From NCBI GenBank assembly GCA_029210875.1, contig JARGFJ010000004.1, forward strand, positions 35,745 through 99,744: a DNA stretch of 64,000 nt. Direction: 5' to 3'. This DNA is from Gammaproteobacteria bacterium. GTDB lineage: Bacteria > Pseudomonadota > Gammaproteobacteria > Nitrosococcales > Methylophagaceae. The translations under genes and the position numbers were made by a program. The notes beneath the pieces are model-generated. The model was given only the letters and a program-made list of their open reading frames with translations. It was not told where the DNA came from and searched no databases. Shown piece after piece: positions 18,907 through 29,106 of the stretch; the first letter of the stretch is position 1; the number at the start of each line of letters is the position of its first letter.

Positions 18907-19365
18907 CTATCCGAATAGGCGGTTAAACCAACTTTTTCCACTATGTTTTTCTTTATCGCCATGTCCGTTAGATTCCAGATTAGCTTTTACACAATCAACA
19001 TAATCCGCATCATCATGCTTGATATGGTTGATGATCCATCTGGACAACATAGTGTGTAACTCTGTAGTAATATCCTCACCAAGCTCAAACCGTTCTAAAT
19101 ATTCCTGGATGCGACGAGTGAATAAATCGTGTACTTTTTTATGCGGTTTGCAAAATTTGTAACCGGCCTCTTCCTGCAGACTTTCTTCAAACGCAAAGTG
19201 CGACAAAGTATAATCTACACAGTCATTTAGCACGTCTGCAATAGCTTGCTGATCATTATTTTTTTTGGCTTGTTCAAGCTCATTGATGAATTCAACAATA
19301 CGCATGTGCTGTTGATCAATCACTTTTATGCCTATTTCCAGACTGTTATCCCATACAATAGCCAC
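18907..19365 (-). CDS. bacteriohemerythrin
   Basis: An oxygen-binding di-iron protein of about 152 residues. All usual ligands are visible: His in DQQHMRIVEF, HFAFEE (HxxxE), KPHKKVH (HxxxH) and HIKHDDAD (HxxxxD). Such proteins bind O2 reversibly for storage, delivery or sensing. The track start is 32 codons upstream; AGGAGG abuts the ATG at 19371 too closely, but lies 7 bases before the GTG at 19365 that begins MAIVWDNSLEIG, so GTG is the better start. No methyl-accepting or cyclase domain is fused to it. Confidence 0.9.
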   Translation of the reverse strand: MAIVWDNSLEIGIKVIDQQHMRIVEFINELEQAKKNNDQQAIADVLNDCVDYTLSHFAFEESLQEEAGYKFCKPHKKVHDLFTRRIQEYLERFELGEDITTELHTMLSRWIINHIKHDDADYVDCVKANLESNGHGDKEKHSGKSWFNRLFG

Positions 19366-19570
19366 GTTCATCCCTCCTGATAAATATGTTGCCAATACCC
19401 TATTTGCTAACGCCCAAGAGTATACGACAAGTCCAAGTTTATAATTGACGTAATCGACCATTACTTGATCTGGTTCAAAAAACGTTATACGTCTATGGTG
19501 ACCTAGAAAAGTATTTTTGTGATTGTGCTCAACAGCAAGACACCAATTGAATTGACACGAAAATGAGACA

Positions 19571-19708
19571 ATGAAACAAATAGCACAGTTAATTCAGCAG
19601 CTTAGATATCGGTATAGTAAAGTATTTCCAGACCTTTACTCCAATGCTAACCTAGTCAATTTATTAATTAGCGTTTTTATACTTGCTTACGTTTTTGCAC
19701 CCAGGTAG
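19571..19708 (+). CDS. possible 45-residue single-pass membrane peptide
   Basis: A small plus-strand [20 protein letters not shown] ending in a hydrophobic stretch ([14 protein letters not shown]) that could cross the membrane once. It overlaps the 3' end of the malic enzyme gene on the other strand and its ribosome site is weak. I list it because the amphipathic-plus-hydrophobic pattern is not random-looking, but it may not be a gene. Confidence 0.2.
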   Translation: MKQIAQLIQQLRYRYSKVFPDLYSNANLVNLLISVFILAYVFAPR

Positions 19709-21387
19709 TGATAATCCCGATATTCCGGGATCCAAAAGTGTTTTTCTATGGCTGCGATTAACGCCTCATCGGACAGCTCGGGTGCTACGCCCTGTTCTTG
19801 CCCTACTTTTGCTATAACCATCGCAATTTTTTTACTTAATGTAACAATGTCAGTTAATGGTGGCAGTAAAGCGCCTTCGCCTGTTTGCACCATTGGTGAA
19901 GAGTTTGCGAGTGCTTCACTTGCTGCAATTAACATTTCATCGGTGATCCGTGACACTTTGCCAGCAACCACAGCCAAGCCAAATGCAGGAAATATATAGC
20001 TGTTATTGCATTGGGGAATCCTATAACGACGATCATTAAAGTCGATCGGATCAAATGGACTTCCGGTTGCAATAATCGCCTTGCCATCGGTCCAGTTCAA
20101 TAACTGTTCCGGTGTCGCTTCAATCTGACGTGATGGATTACTAAGCGGCAAAATGATGGGACGCTCACATTTTTGCCACATTGTTTCAATGATTGCTTGT
20201 GTGAATAATCCTGCTTGTCCGGATACCCCTATTAATGTTGTCGCATTAGTGTATTTGACTACTTCGGCTAACGAAGCATAATGGCTTTGTATTTGCCAAT
20301 CATTAACCACGGTTTTAGCTTTACTAAAGGCTTGCTGAAAATCTGGCAAATCCATGCCTTGTGTTAATAAACCATGTCTATCGACCATAAATATTTGGCT
20401 TCTGGCTTGTAGTTCTGACAGTCCTTCGCTACGCATTTGAGCCACAATTTGTTCAGCAATACCACAGCCTGCTGCCCCAGCACCTGCAAATACAATTATC
20501 TGCTGACTTAATCGTTCATTTTTTGCATAACAGGCAGCGAGCAAGGTGCCGACTGTAACCGAGGCTGTACCTTGAATATCATCGTTAAAACAGCATAGCT
20601 GATCGCGATAACGCTTTAATAATGGCAAAGCATTGGTCTGATTAAAGTCTTCAAATTGCAATAATACTTCGGGCCAACGTTTTTTTACTGCTGTAATAAA
20701 TAAACCGACAAATTCATCATATTCATTTTGCTCGATTCGAGGGTGTTGCCAACCAAGGTAGTACGGATCGTTTAATAATTTCTCATTATTAGTACCGACA
20801 TCAAGCATGATAGGTAATGTATACGCTGGACTGATTCCACCACAAATCGTATACAAAGATAGTTTTCCGATAGGAATGCCCATGCCACCTACACCTTGAT
20901 CGCCCAAGCCTAAAATACGGCTACCATCGGTTACCACAATCACTTTTACATTACGTTTGCTGACATTGGCCAGTATGTCATCAATTCGGTGTCGTTCGGG
21001 ATAAGAGACAAACAGACCGCGAGTACGTCGATAAATTTCAGAAAAGCGTTCACACGCTTCACCGACAACAGGGGTATAGATAATCGGCATCATCTCTTCA
21101 AGATGATCGTGTAACAAACGATAAAACAGTGTTTCATTTTCATCTTGCTTTGCACGCAGATAAATATGTTTATTTATTGGCTCATCAAAGCTCGAATACT
21201 GTTGGTATGCTCGTGCAACTTGCTGTTCGAGTGTCTCATAACACTGAGGTAATAATCCTGTAAGCTTGAAACAACGCCGTTCTTGCTCACTAAAAGCACA
21301 GCCTTTATTGAGTAAAGGCATACTCAACAAGGTTGAACCAGAATACGTCAATGTGATCGGTGACTTGATAGAACCTTGTTGTTTCAT
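19687..21387 (-). CDS. maeA: NAD-dependent malic enzyme
   Basis: Oxidative decarboxylation of malate to pyruvate. The 566-residue length is that of the large bacterial/eukaryotic-type enzyme (E. coli MaeA/SfcA class). Signatures include [30 protein letters not shown], the metal site [13 protein letters not shown] with [12 protein letters not shown], and the Rossmann loop [15 protein letters not shown]. It stands alone; leader starts about 80 bases upstream of sufT's stop. The NAD versus NADP preference is inferred from overall similarity. Confidence 0.93.
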   Translation of the reverse strand: MKQQGSIKSPITLTYSGSTLLSMPLLNKGCAFSEQERRCFKLTGLLPQCYETLEQQVARAYQQYSSFDEPINKHIYLRAKQDENETLFYRLLHDHLEEMMPIIYTPVVGEACERFSEIYRRTRGLFVSYPERHRIDDILANVSKRNVKVIVVTDGSRILGLGDQGVGGMGIPIGKLSLYTICGGISPAYTLPIMLDVGTNNEKLLNDPYYLGWQHPRIEQNEYDEFVGLFITAVKKRWPEVLLQFEDFNQTNALPLLKRYRDQLCCFNDDIQGTASVTVGTLLAACYAKNERLSQQIIVFAGAGAAGCGIAEQIVAQMRSEGLSELQARSQIFMVDRHGLLTQGMDLPDFQQAFSKAKTVVNDWQIQSHYASLAEVVKYTNATTLIGVSGQAGLFTQAIIETMWQKCERPIILPLSNPSRQIEATPEQLLNWTDGKAIIATGSPFDPIDFNDRRYRIPQCNNSYIFPAFGLAVVAGKVSRITDEMLIAASEALANSSPMVQTGEGALLPPLTDIVTLSKKIAMVIAKVGQEQGVAPELSDEALIAAIEKHFWIPEYRDYHYLGAKT

Positions 21388-21469
21388 GCGTGCCCCTATT
21401 TTTAGATAGTTGTTGTACTGAATAATACAACTAAATTAGGGGCTAATTGTAGGATGATGTAAATTTTAT

Positions 21470-21802
21470 TTAAAACATGCCTAATTGAAGCTGCGCGGCT
21501 TCCGTCATCATGTCTTTAGTCCAAGGTGGATCCCAAACTAACTCAACATGGACTTTGTTGACACCGTCCACTGTTGCTACTTTTGCTTCAATATCGCCAG
21601 GGAAAGATTGCGCAACTGGACACCCAGGCGCTGTCAAGGTCATATTGATATTGACATTGCCTGAATCACTGATGCTGATATCGTAAATAAGACCTAACTC
21701 ATAGATATTGATCGGGATTTCAGGATCAAAGATGGTTTTAAGCATCTCAATCACATCTTCTTTCAGCTCTTCAGGTGTCATTTTAAAATCTTGTAAACTC
21801 AT
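21470..21802 (-). CDS. sufT: SUF system protein SufT (MIP18/DUF59 family)
   Basis: A 110-residue DUF59/MIP18-type protein with the core DPEIPINIYELGLIYDI and the conserved cysteine in TLTAPGCPVAQSFP. SufT-like proteins help mature Fe-S proteins or act as carriers. It is the last gene of the suf operon, 8 bases after sufU, so the SUF role is context-supported. Confidence 0.9.
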   Translation of the reverse strand: MSLQDFKMTPEELKEDVIEMLKTIFDPEIPINIYELGLIYDISISDSGNVNINMTLTAPGCPVAQSFPGDIEAKVATVDGVNKVHVELVWDPPWTKDMMTEAAQLQLGMF

Positions 21803-21810
21803 GCTCTGCT

Positions 21811-22263
21811 CTATTCTGTTGTTACTGAAATATCGTGATCGTTATCCATTGCGGCATGGATAGTGTGCCAAGATAAGGTTGCACATTTAACGCGTGCTGG
21901 AAATTCCTTTACACCACTTAATACTTCTAATTTACCTAATGACGATGTATCTATTTCTTCGCCCGTCATTTGTTTATGCACAAGCGTGTATAAACGATCT
22001 GCTTCAGCAATGGTTTTGCCTTTTAAAGCTTCGGTCATTAACGAGGCTGAAGCAACGGAAATAGCACAACCACTACCCTGAAAACTGACATCTTCAATCA
22101 CATCACCATTCAATTTGAGATACACAACCAAAGCATCACCACACAATGGATTATTGCCATGTGCAAGATGATTAGCATCACTCATTTCACGAAAGTTACG
22201 TGGTTTTTTATTGTGATCCATGATCACTTGTTGATATAAATCTCTTAAATCACCAGCACTCAT
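21811..22263 (-). CDS. sufU: SufU-type sulfur acceptor / Fe-S assembly protein
   Basis: A 150-residue IscU-fold protein with three conserved cysteines in NPLCGD, GSGCAIS and RVKCATLSW and the extra segment (about residues 85-105) before the last cysteine that marks SufU rather than IscU. In systems studied, SufU is a zinc protein that accepts persulfide sulfur from SufS. It starts within the sufS stop region (one-base contact). There is no SufE in the operon, so SufU presumably takes that role. Confidence 0.92.
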   Translation of the reverse strand: MSAGDLRDLYQQVIMDHNKKPRNFREMSDANHLAHGNNPLCGDALVVYLKLNGDVIEDVSFQGSGCAISVASASLMTEALKGKTIAEADRLYTLVHKQMTGEEIDTSSLGKLEVLSGVKEFPARVKCATLSWHTIHAAMDNDHDISVTTE

Positions 22264-23483
22264 TAGGCAAATAGCTCCTGTACTTTTTTGATTGCATCTA
22301 CTAAGGCATCAATTTCTTCAAAGGTATTATAAAAAGCAAATGAAGCACGCGCTGTTGCTGGAATACCAAAAAACTGCATAACCGGCTGAGCACAATGATG
22401 ACCGGTGCGAATTGCCACACCTTGTTGATCAAAAATGGTACCCACATCATGAGGATGTACACCCGCGATCATAAATGACACTACGCTGGCTTTATGCTCT
22501 GCTCTACCAATAATGCGAACACCATCCAGTGCGTCTAAACGTGTTGTAGCCACCACCAATAAATCATGTTCATGCTGAGCGATCTTATCAACACCCAATG
22601 TTTGCATATAATCTATAGCCGCACCCAAACCAATTGCGCCAGCAATATGCGGGGTGCCTGCTTCAAATTTATATGGCAACTCATTGTACTGCGTATGGGC
22701 GAAACTGACCGATAAAATCATGTCACCACCACCCTGCCATGGTGGCATCGCTTCTAATAAATCTTGCTTGCCATACAAGGCACCGATACCAGTAGGCGCA
22801 AACATTTTATGACCAGAAAACACATAAAAGTCACAGTCCAGATCCTGTACATCAACAGCCATATGTGGCACGGCCTGAGCACCATCAACTAATACAGGAA
22901 TACCTTTAGCATGCGCTTTTGCAATCATATCTTTAACAGGGTTAATCGTACCCAAAGCATTAGAAACATGGCCTACTGCCATGATTTTGGTCCGTTCGTT
23001 TAGTAATTCATTTAAACCTGATAAATCCAGTTCACCTTTAGTTGTCATCGGGATGACTTTTAAGTTAGCGCCTGTTTGTTCACACACCATTTGCCAGGGC
23101 ACAATATTGGCGTGATGTTCCATATGACTAATTAAAACGTCATCACCTTTGGCTAACATTGGACGCACAAAACTTTGTGCAACCAAGTTCACTGCTTCAG
23201 TAGCGCCACGAACAAAGATAATTTCTTTATCAGATTTGGCATTGACAAAGGCACGCACTTTATCGCGAGCACCTTCATAGGCATCAGTGGCACGTTGACT
23301 TAAACGATGAACACCACGATGAACGTTGGCATTGTCTTGTCGATAATAATCAGAAATCGCATCAATAACCTGATTTGGTTTTTGACTGCTCGCCGCATTA
23401 TCTAAATAGACTAGCGGATGACCGTTGATCTGCTGATCAAGGATCGGAAAATCTCGGCGGATAGCAGCTAAATCTAAGCTCAT
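22263..23483 (-). CDS. sufS: cysteine desulfurase SufS
   Basis: PLP enzyme that releases sulfur from cysteine as an enzyme-bound persulfide. The 406-residue protein has the PLP lysine in FSGHKMFAPTGIGALYG (about residue 226) and the catalytic cysteine in TGHHCAQPVM (about residue 362), the class II desulfurase pattern. It overlaps sufD by four bases and is followed directly by sufU, its likely sulfur acceptor. Confidence 0.96.
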   Translation of the reverse strand: MSLDLAAIRRDFPILDQQINGHPLVYLDNAASSQKPNQVIDAISDYYRQDNANVHRGVHRLSQRATDAYEGARDKVRAFVNAKSDKEIIFVRGATEAVNLVAQSFVRPMLAKGDDVLISHMEHHANIVPWQMVCEQTGANLKVIPMTTKGELDLSGLNELLNERTKIMAVGHVSNALGTINPVKDMIAKAHAKGIPVLVDGAQAVPHMAVDVQDLDCDFYVFSGHKMFAPTGIGALYGKQDLLEAMPPWQGGGDMILSVSFAHTQYNELPYKFEAGTPHIAGAIGLGAAIDYMQTLGVDKIAQHEHDLLVVATTRLDALDGVRIIGRAEHKASVVSFMIAGVHPHDVGTIFDQQGVAIRTGHHCAQPVMQFFGIPATARASFAFYNTFEEIDALVDAIKKVQELFA

Positions 23484-24790
23484 TCTTTTTCACCTGTTTT
23501 AGGTAACCGTTGTTCAACTACCTTAGCTAATGCTTCTCTAATAGTGTGATTGGGAATACGTGTTAACACGTCAACTGCAAACGCATAGGTTAATAAACTT
23601 CTTGCACTGACTTCGTCCAAACCACGAGCTCGTAAGAAAAATAACTGATCTTCATCTAGTTGTCCGATCGCACTGCCATGACCACATTTGACATCGTCAG
23701 CATAAATTTCCATTTCGGGTTTACTATCAATTTCACAGCCGCGCGATAACAGTAAATTACGATTACTTTGATTGGCATCCGTTTTTTGGGCATCTTTATG
23801 CACCATCACTTTACCGTTAAATACGGCATGACTATTACCATCCAACACACCTTTGTATAACTCATCGCTAGTTGTGTTAGGTACTGCATGATCAATACGG
23901 GTATGGTTATCAACATGTTGTTCACCATCAACTAAATACAAACCATCCATTGTGACGTGTGATTGTTCGCCTAATAATTGGCTATGAATATCATTGCGCG
24001 CCAATTTAGCACCTAATGAAATATTATTTGTTAACCAGTGACTAGCTTGTGCCAGATGGGCTGCTAATGTCGCAATATGAAAGGCATTATTTGATTCTTG
24101 CTGTAATTTATAGTGGGTTAACTCAGCTCGTTCAGCCAAATTAACCTCTGTTACAACATCGGTAAAATAGCTGTCCTGTGTCAAACCAACATAATGTTCA
24201 ATCACCGTAGCTTTAGCACCCGTTTCCAGCTCAATCTTATGGCGTAGGTGTGTCGCCAAATTAGCTGTGTTGCCCGTATTGATAACGATAATTTCGATTG
24301 TTTTTTCAATCTCAATAGCGCTATCAACCGAAATAACAACGCCTTCAGACATCAGCATGGTATTGAGGGCATTTAGTCCAACTTTAGTCAGTTCAGTTTG
24401 TTGTCCTAAACTATGTTCAAGTTGATCCACAGACTCAGATAACGCTGTAATGCACAATCCTGATTGCAAGGCATCAATATCAGACAATTCTTCTGAAAAA
24501 ACGCCATCGACAATGACAACACGATAAGCATCGTGTAACAGAGCAACCGAATCAACTTCATCGGCTGCTATCTCAACTGACTCCGTATGATGATTAAATA
24601 TTTGTTGGGAAAAATCCCACAAGCTGGTGTATTTCCAATCTTCCTCTTTTTTAGCAGGCAAACTGAACATATTAAATTGCGTTAACGCATCTTGGCGTCG
24701 TTTTTTTAACCAGGGCGCAGTGCCTTCAGCAGCAATTAACGCCTCAGCAACACTCGCAAATGGAGTCGCTAATTCGCTTAATTGTTTCAT
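23480..24790 (-). CDS. sufD: Fe-S scaffold component SufD
   Basis: SufD forms the SufBC2D complex on which clusters are built. The 436-residue protein starts with a poorly conserved helical part and contains the SufBD beta-helix core, including [14 protein letters not shown] and [23 protein letters not shown] near the C-terminus. Its ATG overlaps the sufC stop by four bases. Confidence 0.95.
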   Translation of the reverse strand: MKQLSELATPFASVAEALIAAEGTAPWLKKRRQDALTQFNMFSLPAKKEEDWKYTSLWDFSQQIFNHHTESVEIAADEVDSVALLHDAYRVVIVDGVFSEELSDIDALQSGLCITALSESVDQLEHSLGQQTELTKVGLNALNTMLMSEGVVISVDSAIEIEKTIEIIVINTGNTANLATHLRHKIELETGAKATVIEHYVGLTQDSYFTDVVTEVNLAERAELTHYKLQQESNNAFHIATLAAHLAQASHWLTNNISLGAKLARNDIHSQLLGEQSHVTMDGLYLVDGEQHVDNHTRIDHAVPNTTSDELYKGVLDGNSHAVFNGKVMVHKDAQKTDANQSNRNLLLSRGCEIDSKPEMEIYADDVKCGHGSAIGQLDEDQLFFLRARGLDEVSARSLLTYAFAVDVLTRIPNHTIREALAKVVEQRLPKTGEKE

Positions 24791-25548
24791 GCAGACACAC
24801 CTTCGGGTTGTTCATCCACCCAACTGTAACCTGTTTTCTCCAGTTCTTTGGCCAATTCCTTATCACCAGATTTAACGATTTGACCTTTAGAAAGCACATG
24901 AACAAAGTCAGGCACGATGTAATCTAATAAGCGTTGATAATGCGTGATCATAATGATCGAACGCTGTTGTGAACGTAATGCATTAACGCCTTCAGATACG
25001 ATTTTAAGTGCATCAATATCAAGACCAGAATCCGTTTCATCAAGAATGGCTAATGACGGTTCAAGCAATGCCATTTGCAGGATTTCATTACGTTTTTTCT
25101 CGCCACCAGAGAAACCTTCATTAACGCTACGGTGAAGGAATTGCTCGTCCATTTTGACTAATTCCATTTTGCTGCGAACTAGGGTTAGGAAATCAATCGC
25201 ATCCAATTCATCTAAACCTTGGTATTTACGCACCGCATTTAGTGCTGCTTTTAATAGATAAATATTGCTCACACCTGGAATTTCGACTGGGTATTGAAAT
25301 GCTAAAAACACACCGCGTTGAGCACGTTCTTCCGCTTCAAGCGCTAGTAGATTTTCATTTTTATAAATGACTTCACCTTGGGTGATTTCATAGCCATCTC
25401 GACCAGCCAATACATTTGACAAGGTACTTTTACCTGCACCATTTGGCCCCATAATGGCATGCACTTCGCCCGCGTTAACAGTTAAGTTAATACCGCGTAA
25501 AATTTCTTTGCCGTCAACACTGGCATGTAGGTTTTTAATTTCTAACAT
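24787..25548 (-). CDS. sufC: Fe-S assembly ATPase SufC
   Basis: ABC-type ATPase of the SufBC2D scaffold; soluble, not a transporter. Walker A is GPNGAGKST (about residue 35), the signature is [11 protein letters not shown] and Walker B is [13 protein letters not shown]. Length 253 residues fits the family. It sits 19 bases after sufB and overlaps sufD. Confidence 0.97.
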   Translation of the reverse strand: MLEIKNLHASVDGKEILRGINLTVNAGEVHAIMGPNGAGKSTLSNVLAGRDGYEITQGEVIYKNENLLALEAEERAQRGVFLAFQYPVEIPGVSNIYLLKAALNAVRKYQGLDELDAIDFLTLVRSKMELVKMDEQFLHRSVNEGFSGGEKKRNEILQMALLEPSLAILDETDSGLDIDALKIVSEGVNALRSQQRSIIMITHYQRLLDYIVPDFVHVLSKGQIVKSGDKELAKELEKTGYSWVDEQPEGVSA

Positions 25549-25567
25549 TTAGAACTCTCTTTATAGT

Positions 25568-27016
25568 TTAACCAACTGAACCTTCTAGCGATAAGCCAAG
25601 TAGGTTTTGTGCCTCTACCGCAAACTCCATCGGTAATTCACGAATAACCTGTTTACAAAAACCATTCACAATCATTGACACAGCATCTTCAAGATCTAAA
25701 CCACGTTGCTTACAATAAAAGAGTTGGTCTTCACTAATTTTTGAGGTTGACGCTTCATGCTCAACTTTTGCTGTTGGGTTTTTAACTTCAATATAGGGGA
25801 ATGTATGGGCTGCACTTTTATCCCCCATTAATAATGAGTCACATTCCGTATAATTACGTGCATTGTCAGCATTGGGGCCAACACGGACCAAACCACGGTA
25901 GGCATTTTGAGAACGACCGGCAGATACACCCTTTGAGATAATGGTTGAACTGGTGTTTTTACCGAGATGGATCATTTTGGTGCCCGTATCAGCCTGTTGC
26001 ATATTATTGGTCACAGCAACAGAATAAAATTCACCTACCGAGTTATCACCCTGTAACACCACACTTGGATATTTCCATGTGATTGCAGAACCTGTTTCAA
26101 CTTGTGTCCAAGATACTTTTGAACTTTCACCACGGCATGCTGCACGTTTGGTTACGAAGTTATAAATACCACCTTTACCGTTTTCATCACCCGGATACCA
26201 GTTTTGCACGGTAGAATATTTGATCTGTGCACGATCCATCGCCACTAATTCGACTACTGCCGCATGCAATTGATTTTCATCACGCATCGGTGCGGTACAC
26301 CCTTCTAGATAACTCACATACGAATCATCATCAGCAATAATCAATGTACGTTCAAACTGTCCGGTGTTAGCCGCATTAATTCGGAAATACGTTGATAATT
26401 CCATCGGGCAACGTACGCCTTTAGGAATATAAACAAATGAACCATCACTAAATACAGCCGAATTCAACGCTGCGTAATAGTTATCTTTATATGGAACAAC
26501 ACTACCCAGATATTGTTTAATCAGCTCAGGATGTTCGTGCACTGCTTTAGAAAATGGCATAAAAAGAATGCCTTGTTCAGCTAACTTATCCTGAAATGTA
26601 TTGGCCACTGACACACTATCAAATACGGCATCCACCGCAACACCCGCTAAACGTGCACGTTCATCAAGTGGCACACCCAATTTTTCATAGGTACGCAATA
26701 ATTCCGGATCAACTTCATCCAGACTTTTCGGTCCATCTGTTTTTTTCTTAGGTGCCGAATAATAACTAATATCCTGATAATTGATTTCAGGATAATGGAC
26801 ATGTGCCCATTCTGGTGTTTCTAATGTTAACCAGTGACGATAGGCTTGTAGACGCCATTCTAATAAAAACTCTGGCTCGCCTTTGATCTGTGAAATTTGA
26901 CGAACAATATCCTCACTTAAACCCGCAGGCAAGCTATCGGCTTCAATATCGGTTATAAATCCAGCAGCATATTCTTGTGGAACAAATTCTTCTATTTGCT
27001 GTTTTTGCTCAGCCAT
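25568..27016 (-). CDS. sufB: Fe-S scaffold component SufB
   Basis: The main scaffold of the SUF complex. The 482-residue protein carries the typical [21 protein letters not shown] and [24 protein letters not shown] blocks and the C-terminal [12 protein letters not shown]. It overlaps the preceding Rrf2 regulator by eight bases, so regulator and scaffold are translated from one transcript. Confidence 0.97.
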   Translation of the reverse strand: MAEQKQQIEEFVPQEYAAGFITDIEADSLPAGLSEDIVRQISQIKGEPEFLLEWRLQAYRHWLTLETPEWAHVHYPEINYQDISYYSAPKKKTDGPKSLDEVDPELLRTYEKLGVPLDERARLAGVAVDAVFDSVSVANTFQDKLAEQGILFMPFSKAVHEHPELIKQYLGSVVPYKDNYYAALNSAVFSDGSFVYIPKGVRCPMELSTYFRINAANTGQFERTLIIADDDSYVSYLEGCTAPMRDENQLHAAVVELVAMDRAQIKYSTVQNWYPGDENGKGGIYNFVTKRAACRGESSKVSWTQVETGSAITWKYPSVVLQGDNSVGEFYSVAVTNNMQQADTGTKMIHLGKNTSSTIISKGVSAGRSQNAYRGLVRVGPNADNARNYTECDSLLMGDKSAAHTFPYIEVKNPTAKVEHEASTSKISEDQLFYCKQRGLDLEDAVSMIVNGFCKQVIRELPMEFAVEAQNLLGLSLEGSVG

Positions 27017-27503
27017 TTAATTCACCTTCGTTTAGTGTTTTTAGACCCACATTTGAATTCAGTGGATAAAAATGTATTGGACTCACTTGAGCCGTTTTTG
27101 ATGGTGGCACAAGCATGTCAGACAATTTAACCTCATCTAATGCGTGGAAAACCGCATTATTGATGCGTGTCCAGTTTGTTTGTATAGCGCAATGCGTTTC
27201 CTGTTCACAATGACTCTCATCGCTGACACATTCTGTTAAAGCTATCGGTCCTTCAATTGCTGTAATAATCTCCGCTACCGAAATATCATTTGCATGTCGG
27301 CTCAAACTGTAACCACCTGTCGCACCACGCTCTGACTTTAACAGCCCAGCACTGGAAAGTGATTTAAGTACTTTTTTTACTGTGGGCAGAGGTACACGAA
27401 CAGCATCCGCTAAGGTGTGGGCACTATGCTGCAACTCTGTTTTTTGCGCCAGATAACTCATCAATACGATACCGTAATCGGTTAATTTTCCCATACGTAA
27501 CAT
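27009..27503 (-). CDS. Rrf2-family Fe-S cluster sensing repressor of the suf operon
   Basis: A winged-helix regulator of 164 residues with three cysteines spaced C-x6-C-x5-C ([15 protein letters not shown]), like the cluster-binding site of IscR. It likely represses the suf operon when it carries a cluster. The track start is 17 codons upstream; AGGAGAG lies 5-6 bases before the ATG at 27503 ([13 protein letters not shown]), and the longer version would run through the operator, so I use 27503. First gene of the operon; autoregulation is inferred from the palindrome at 27521. Confidence 0.92.
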   Translation of the reverse strand: MLRMGKLTDYGIVLMSYLAQKTELQHSAHTLADAVRVPLPTVKKVLKSLSSAGLLKSERGATGGYSLSRHANDISVAEIITAIEGPIALTECVSDESHCEQETHCAIQTNWTRINNAVFHALDEVKLSDMLVPPSKTAQVSPIHFYPLNSNVGLKTLNEGELNG

Positions 27504-27520
27504 GCGATCTCTCCTAATGA

Positions 27521-27554
27521 GTACTATTATAGTACCATTTAAATTAATAACCAA
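27521..27554 (-). promoter_or_regulatory. suf operon promoter with embedded Rrf2 operator
   Basis: On the minus strand TTGGTT (27554-27549), a 17-base spacer and TATAAT (27531-27526) form a good promoter. The -10 lies inside the palindrome GTACTATTATAGTAC (27521-27535: 7-bp arms, one central base), a likely operator; binding there would block polymerase. The mRNA leader would be about 15 bases, just enough for AGGAGAG. Confidence 0.75.
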
Positions 27555-27698
27555 GCCTTTTACTCAGTTATTTCAACGACTATTTACTTTAAAAATATGA
27601 GAGAATGCCTGCCGTGAACTTTATCAGTATCAAAGTTACTAAAAGCGTAGCAACACTGATAACACAAACACTTAACCCCTTGATTCGAGAGCATTTAG

Positions 27699-28379
27699 AT
27701 GAAATTTAAGACACTCGCACTAATTCCTTTTTTATTCGGAGCACAAGTAATGGCTGATACACATGCCGCAAAACTAGACACTGACAAACAACAACTAAGC
27801 TATATCTTCGGCATTCAAGTCGGTCAAAACATGATGCAAGAAGGCGTAGAATTAGATATGGATGCGTTCAGTGCCGGTGTTGCAGATATGTTTGCTGGCA
27901 AACCACCTCAATTAGACCAAGCCACTGCTGAAAAAGTAATTGGTGAATTCCAGCAGAAAAAAGCCAAAGAAATGGCGGATGAAATGAACAAAAAACAAGC
28001 CCAAGCTAAAGCTTACCTTGACGAAAATGCCAAAAAAGAAGGTGTCATTACAACGGCTAGCGGCCTTCAGTACACAATTCTTACCGAAGGTGATGGCGCA
28101 ACACCAACAGCTAAAGATAAAGTTATTGCACATTACAAAGGTACATTATTAGACGGTACTGTTTTTGACAGTTCTTATGACCGTGGTGAACCTGCAACAT
28201 TCCCTGTTACCGGCGTTATTCAAGGTTGGCAAGAAGCACTTCAAATGATGAAAGAAGGTGCTAAATGGCAAGTTGTTGTTCCTGCTAACCTGGCTTATGG
28301 TCCTCGTGGTGCAGGTCAATTAATTGGTCCAAATGAAACCTTGATTTTTGATATTGAGTTAATTGCTATTACACAATAA
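27699..28379 (+). CDS. FKBP-type peptidyl-prolyl isomerase (Mip/FkpA-like), exported
   Basis: A 226-residue protein with a signal peptide (KFKTLALIPFLFGAQVMA), a helical N-terminal dimerisation domain (QQLSYIFGIQVGQNM to about residue 110) and a C-terminal FKBP domain (VIAHYKGTLLDGTVFDSSYDRG ... WQEALQMMKEGAKWQVVVPANLAYG). This is the Mip/FkpA/FklB architecture of periplasmic or surface folding catalysts. It stands alone and ends at a bidirectional terminator shared with ampD. Confidence 0.93.
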   Translation: MKFKTLALIPFLFGAQVMADTHAAKLDTDKQQLSYIFGIQVGQNMMQEGVELDMDAFSAGVADMFAGKPPQLDQATAEKVIGEFQQKKAKEMADEMNKKQAQAKAYLDENAKKEGVITTASGLQYTILTEGDGATPTAKDKVIAHYKGTLLDGTVFDSSYDRGEPATFPVTGVIQGWQEALQMMKEGAKWQVVVPANLAYGPRGAGQLIGPNETLIFDIELIAITQ

Positions 28380-28405
28380 CAACGATCAATCTGTATGCTA
28401 ATAAT

Positions 28406-28433
28406 AAAGCCGGCTAATTACCTAGCCGGCTTT
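28406..28433. terminator. bidirectional terminator overlapping the ampD stop codon
   Basis: An 11-bp perfect stem AAAGCCGGCTA / TAGCCGGCTTT with a 6-base loop. The ampD stop codon TAG is part of the right arm, so the last codons of ampD (AAA GCC GGC TAG) double as terminator stem. T-rich stretches follow on both strands. Confidence 0.75.
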
Positions 28434-28982
28434 GTTATTTAAAATACTATCCAAATAATTCCAATCAAAAAAGGGTCCTGGATCAGTTTTACGATCAGGT
28501 GCAATAGCTTGATGCCCTACTATCTTAGTGTAATTCAACTGTGGATAACACGCACATAATGCCTTAATAACAGAAGCTAACTGTTGATATTGAGCCGGTT
28601 CAAAAAGTTTATCATCACACCCTTCAAGCTCTATGCCAATCGTAAAATCATTACAACGTTCACGCCCATTCCAACATGACACACCCGCATGCCATGCCCG
28701 TTTATGAAATGGCACATATTGAATAATCTCACCATTTCTACGAATTAGAACATGAGCAGATACCTTTAATTGTGCGATATTCTGAAAATAAGGATGTGCT
28801 GTCGGATCAAGTTGATTCAAAAATAAATCATCTATCCAACCACCACCAAACTCACCCGGCGGTAGACTGATATTGTGTACAACGATGCCTGTTATATCAT
28901 CGCAATCAGGACGTTCGTCTTGATTGGGTGAAAAATGGTATTCCACCTCATTTAATAATCCAGTTTCATAATTTACCTGCAT
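28422..28982 (-). CDS. ampD: 1,6-anhydro-N-acetylmuramyl-L-alanine amidase AmpD
   Basis: Cytosolic zinc amidase that strips the peptide from anhydromuropeptides during cell-wall recycling; its loss can induce AmpC-type beta-lactamase in species that have AmpR. The 186-residue protein has GIVVHNISLPPGEFGG, the HAGVSCWNGRERCNDF stretch and the zinc/catalytic region GHQAIAPDRKTDPGPFFDW. The recycling partner nagZ lies 25 kb away in this window. Confidence 0.95.
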   Translation of the reverse strand: MQVNYETGLLNEVEYHFSPNQDERPDCDDITGIVVHNISLPPGEFGGGWIDDLFLNQLDPTAHPYFQNIAQLKVSAHVLIRRNGEIIQYVPFHKRAWHAGVSCWNGRERCNDFTIGIELEGCDDKLFEPAQYQQLASVIKALCACYPQLNYTKIVGHQAIAPDRKTDPGPFFDWNYLDSILNNKAG

Positions 28983-29106
28983 TCACTCTAATCTCATCTA
29001 TTCGCATAGTTACAATAAGATTAACATTATGCACATACAGTCTGAAGCATAAATAGCCTATACTTATCACTTTATTATCATGGCATAACTTAAAAAGGTC
29101 GGAACG

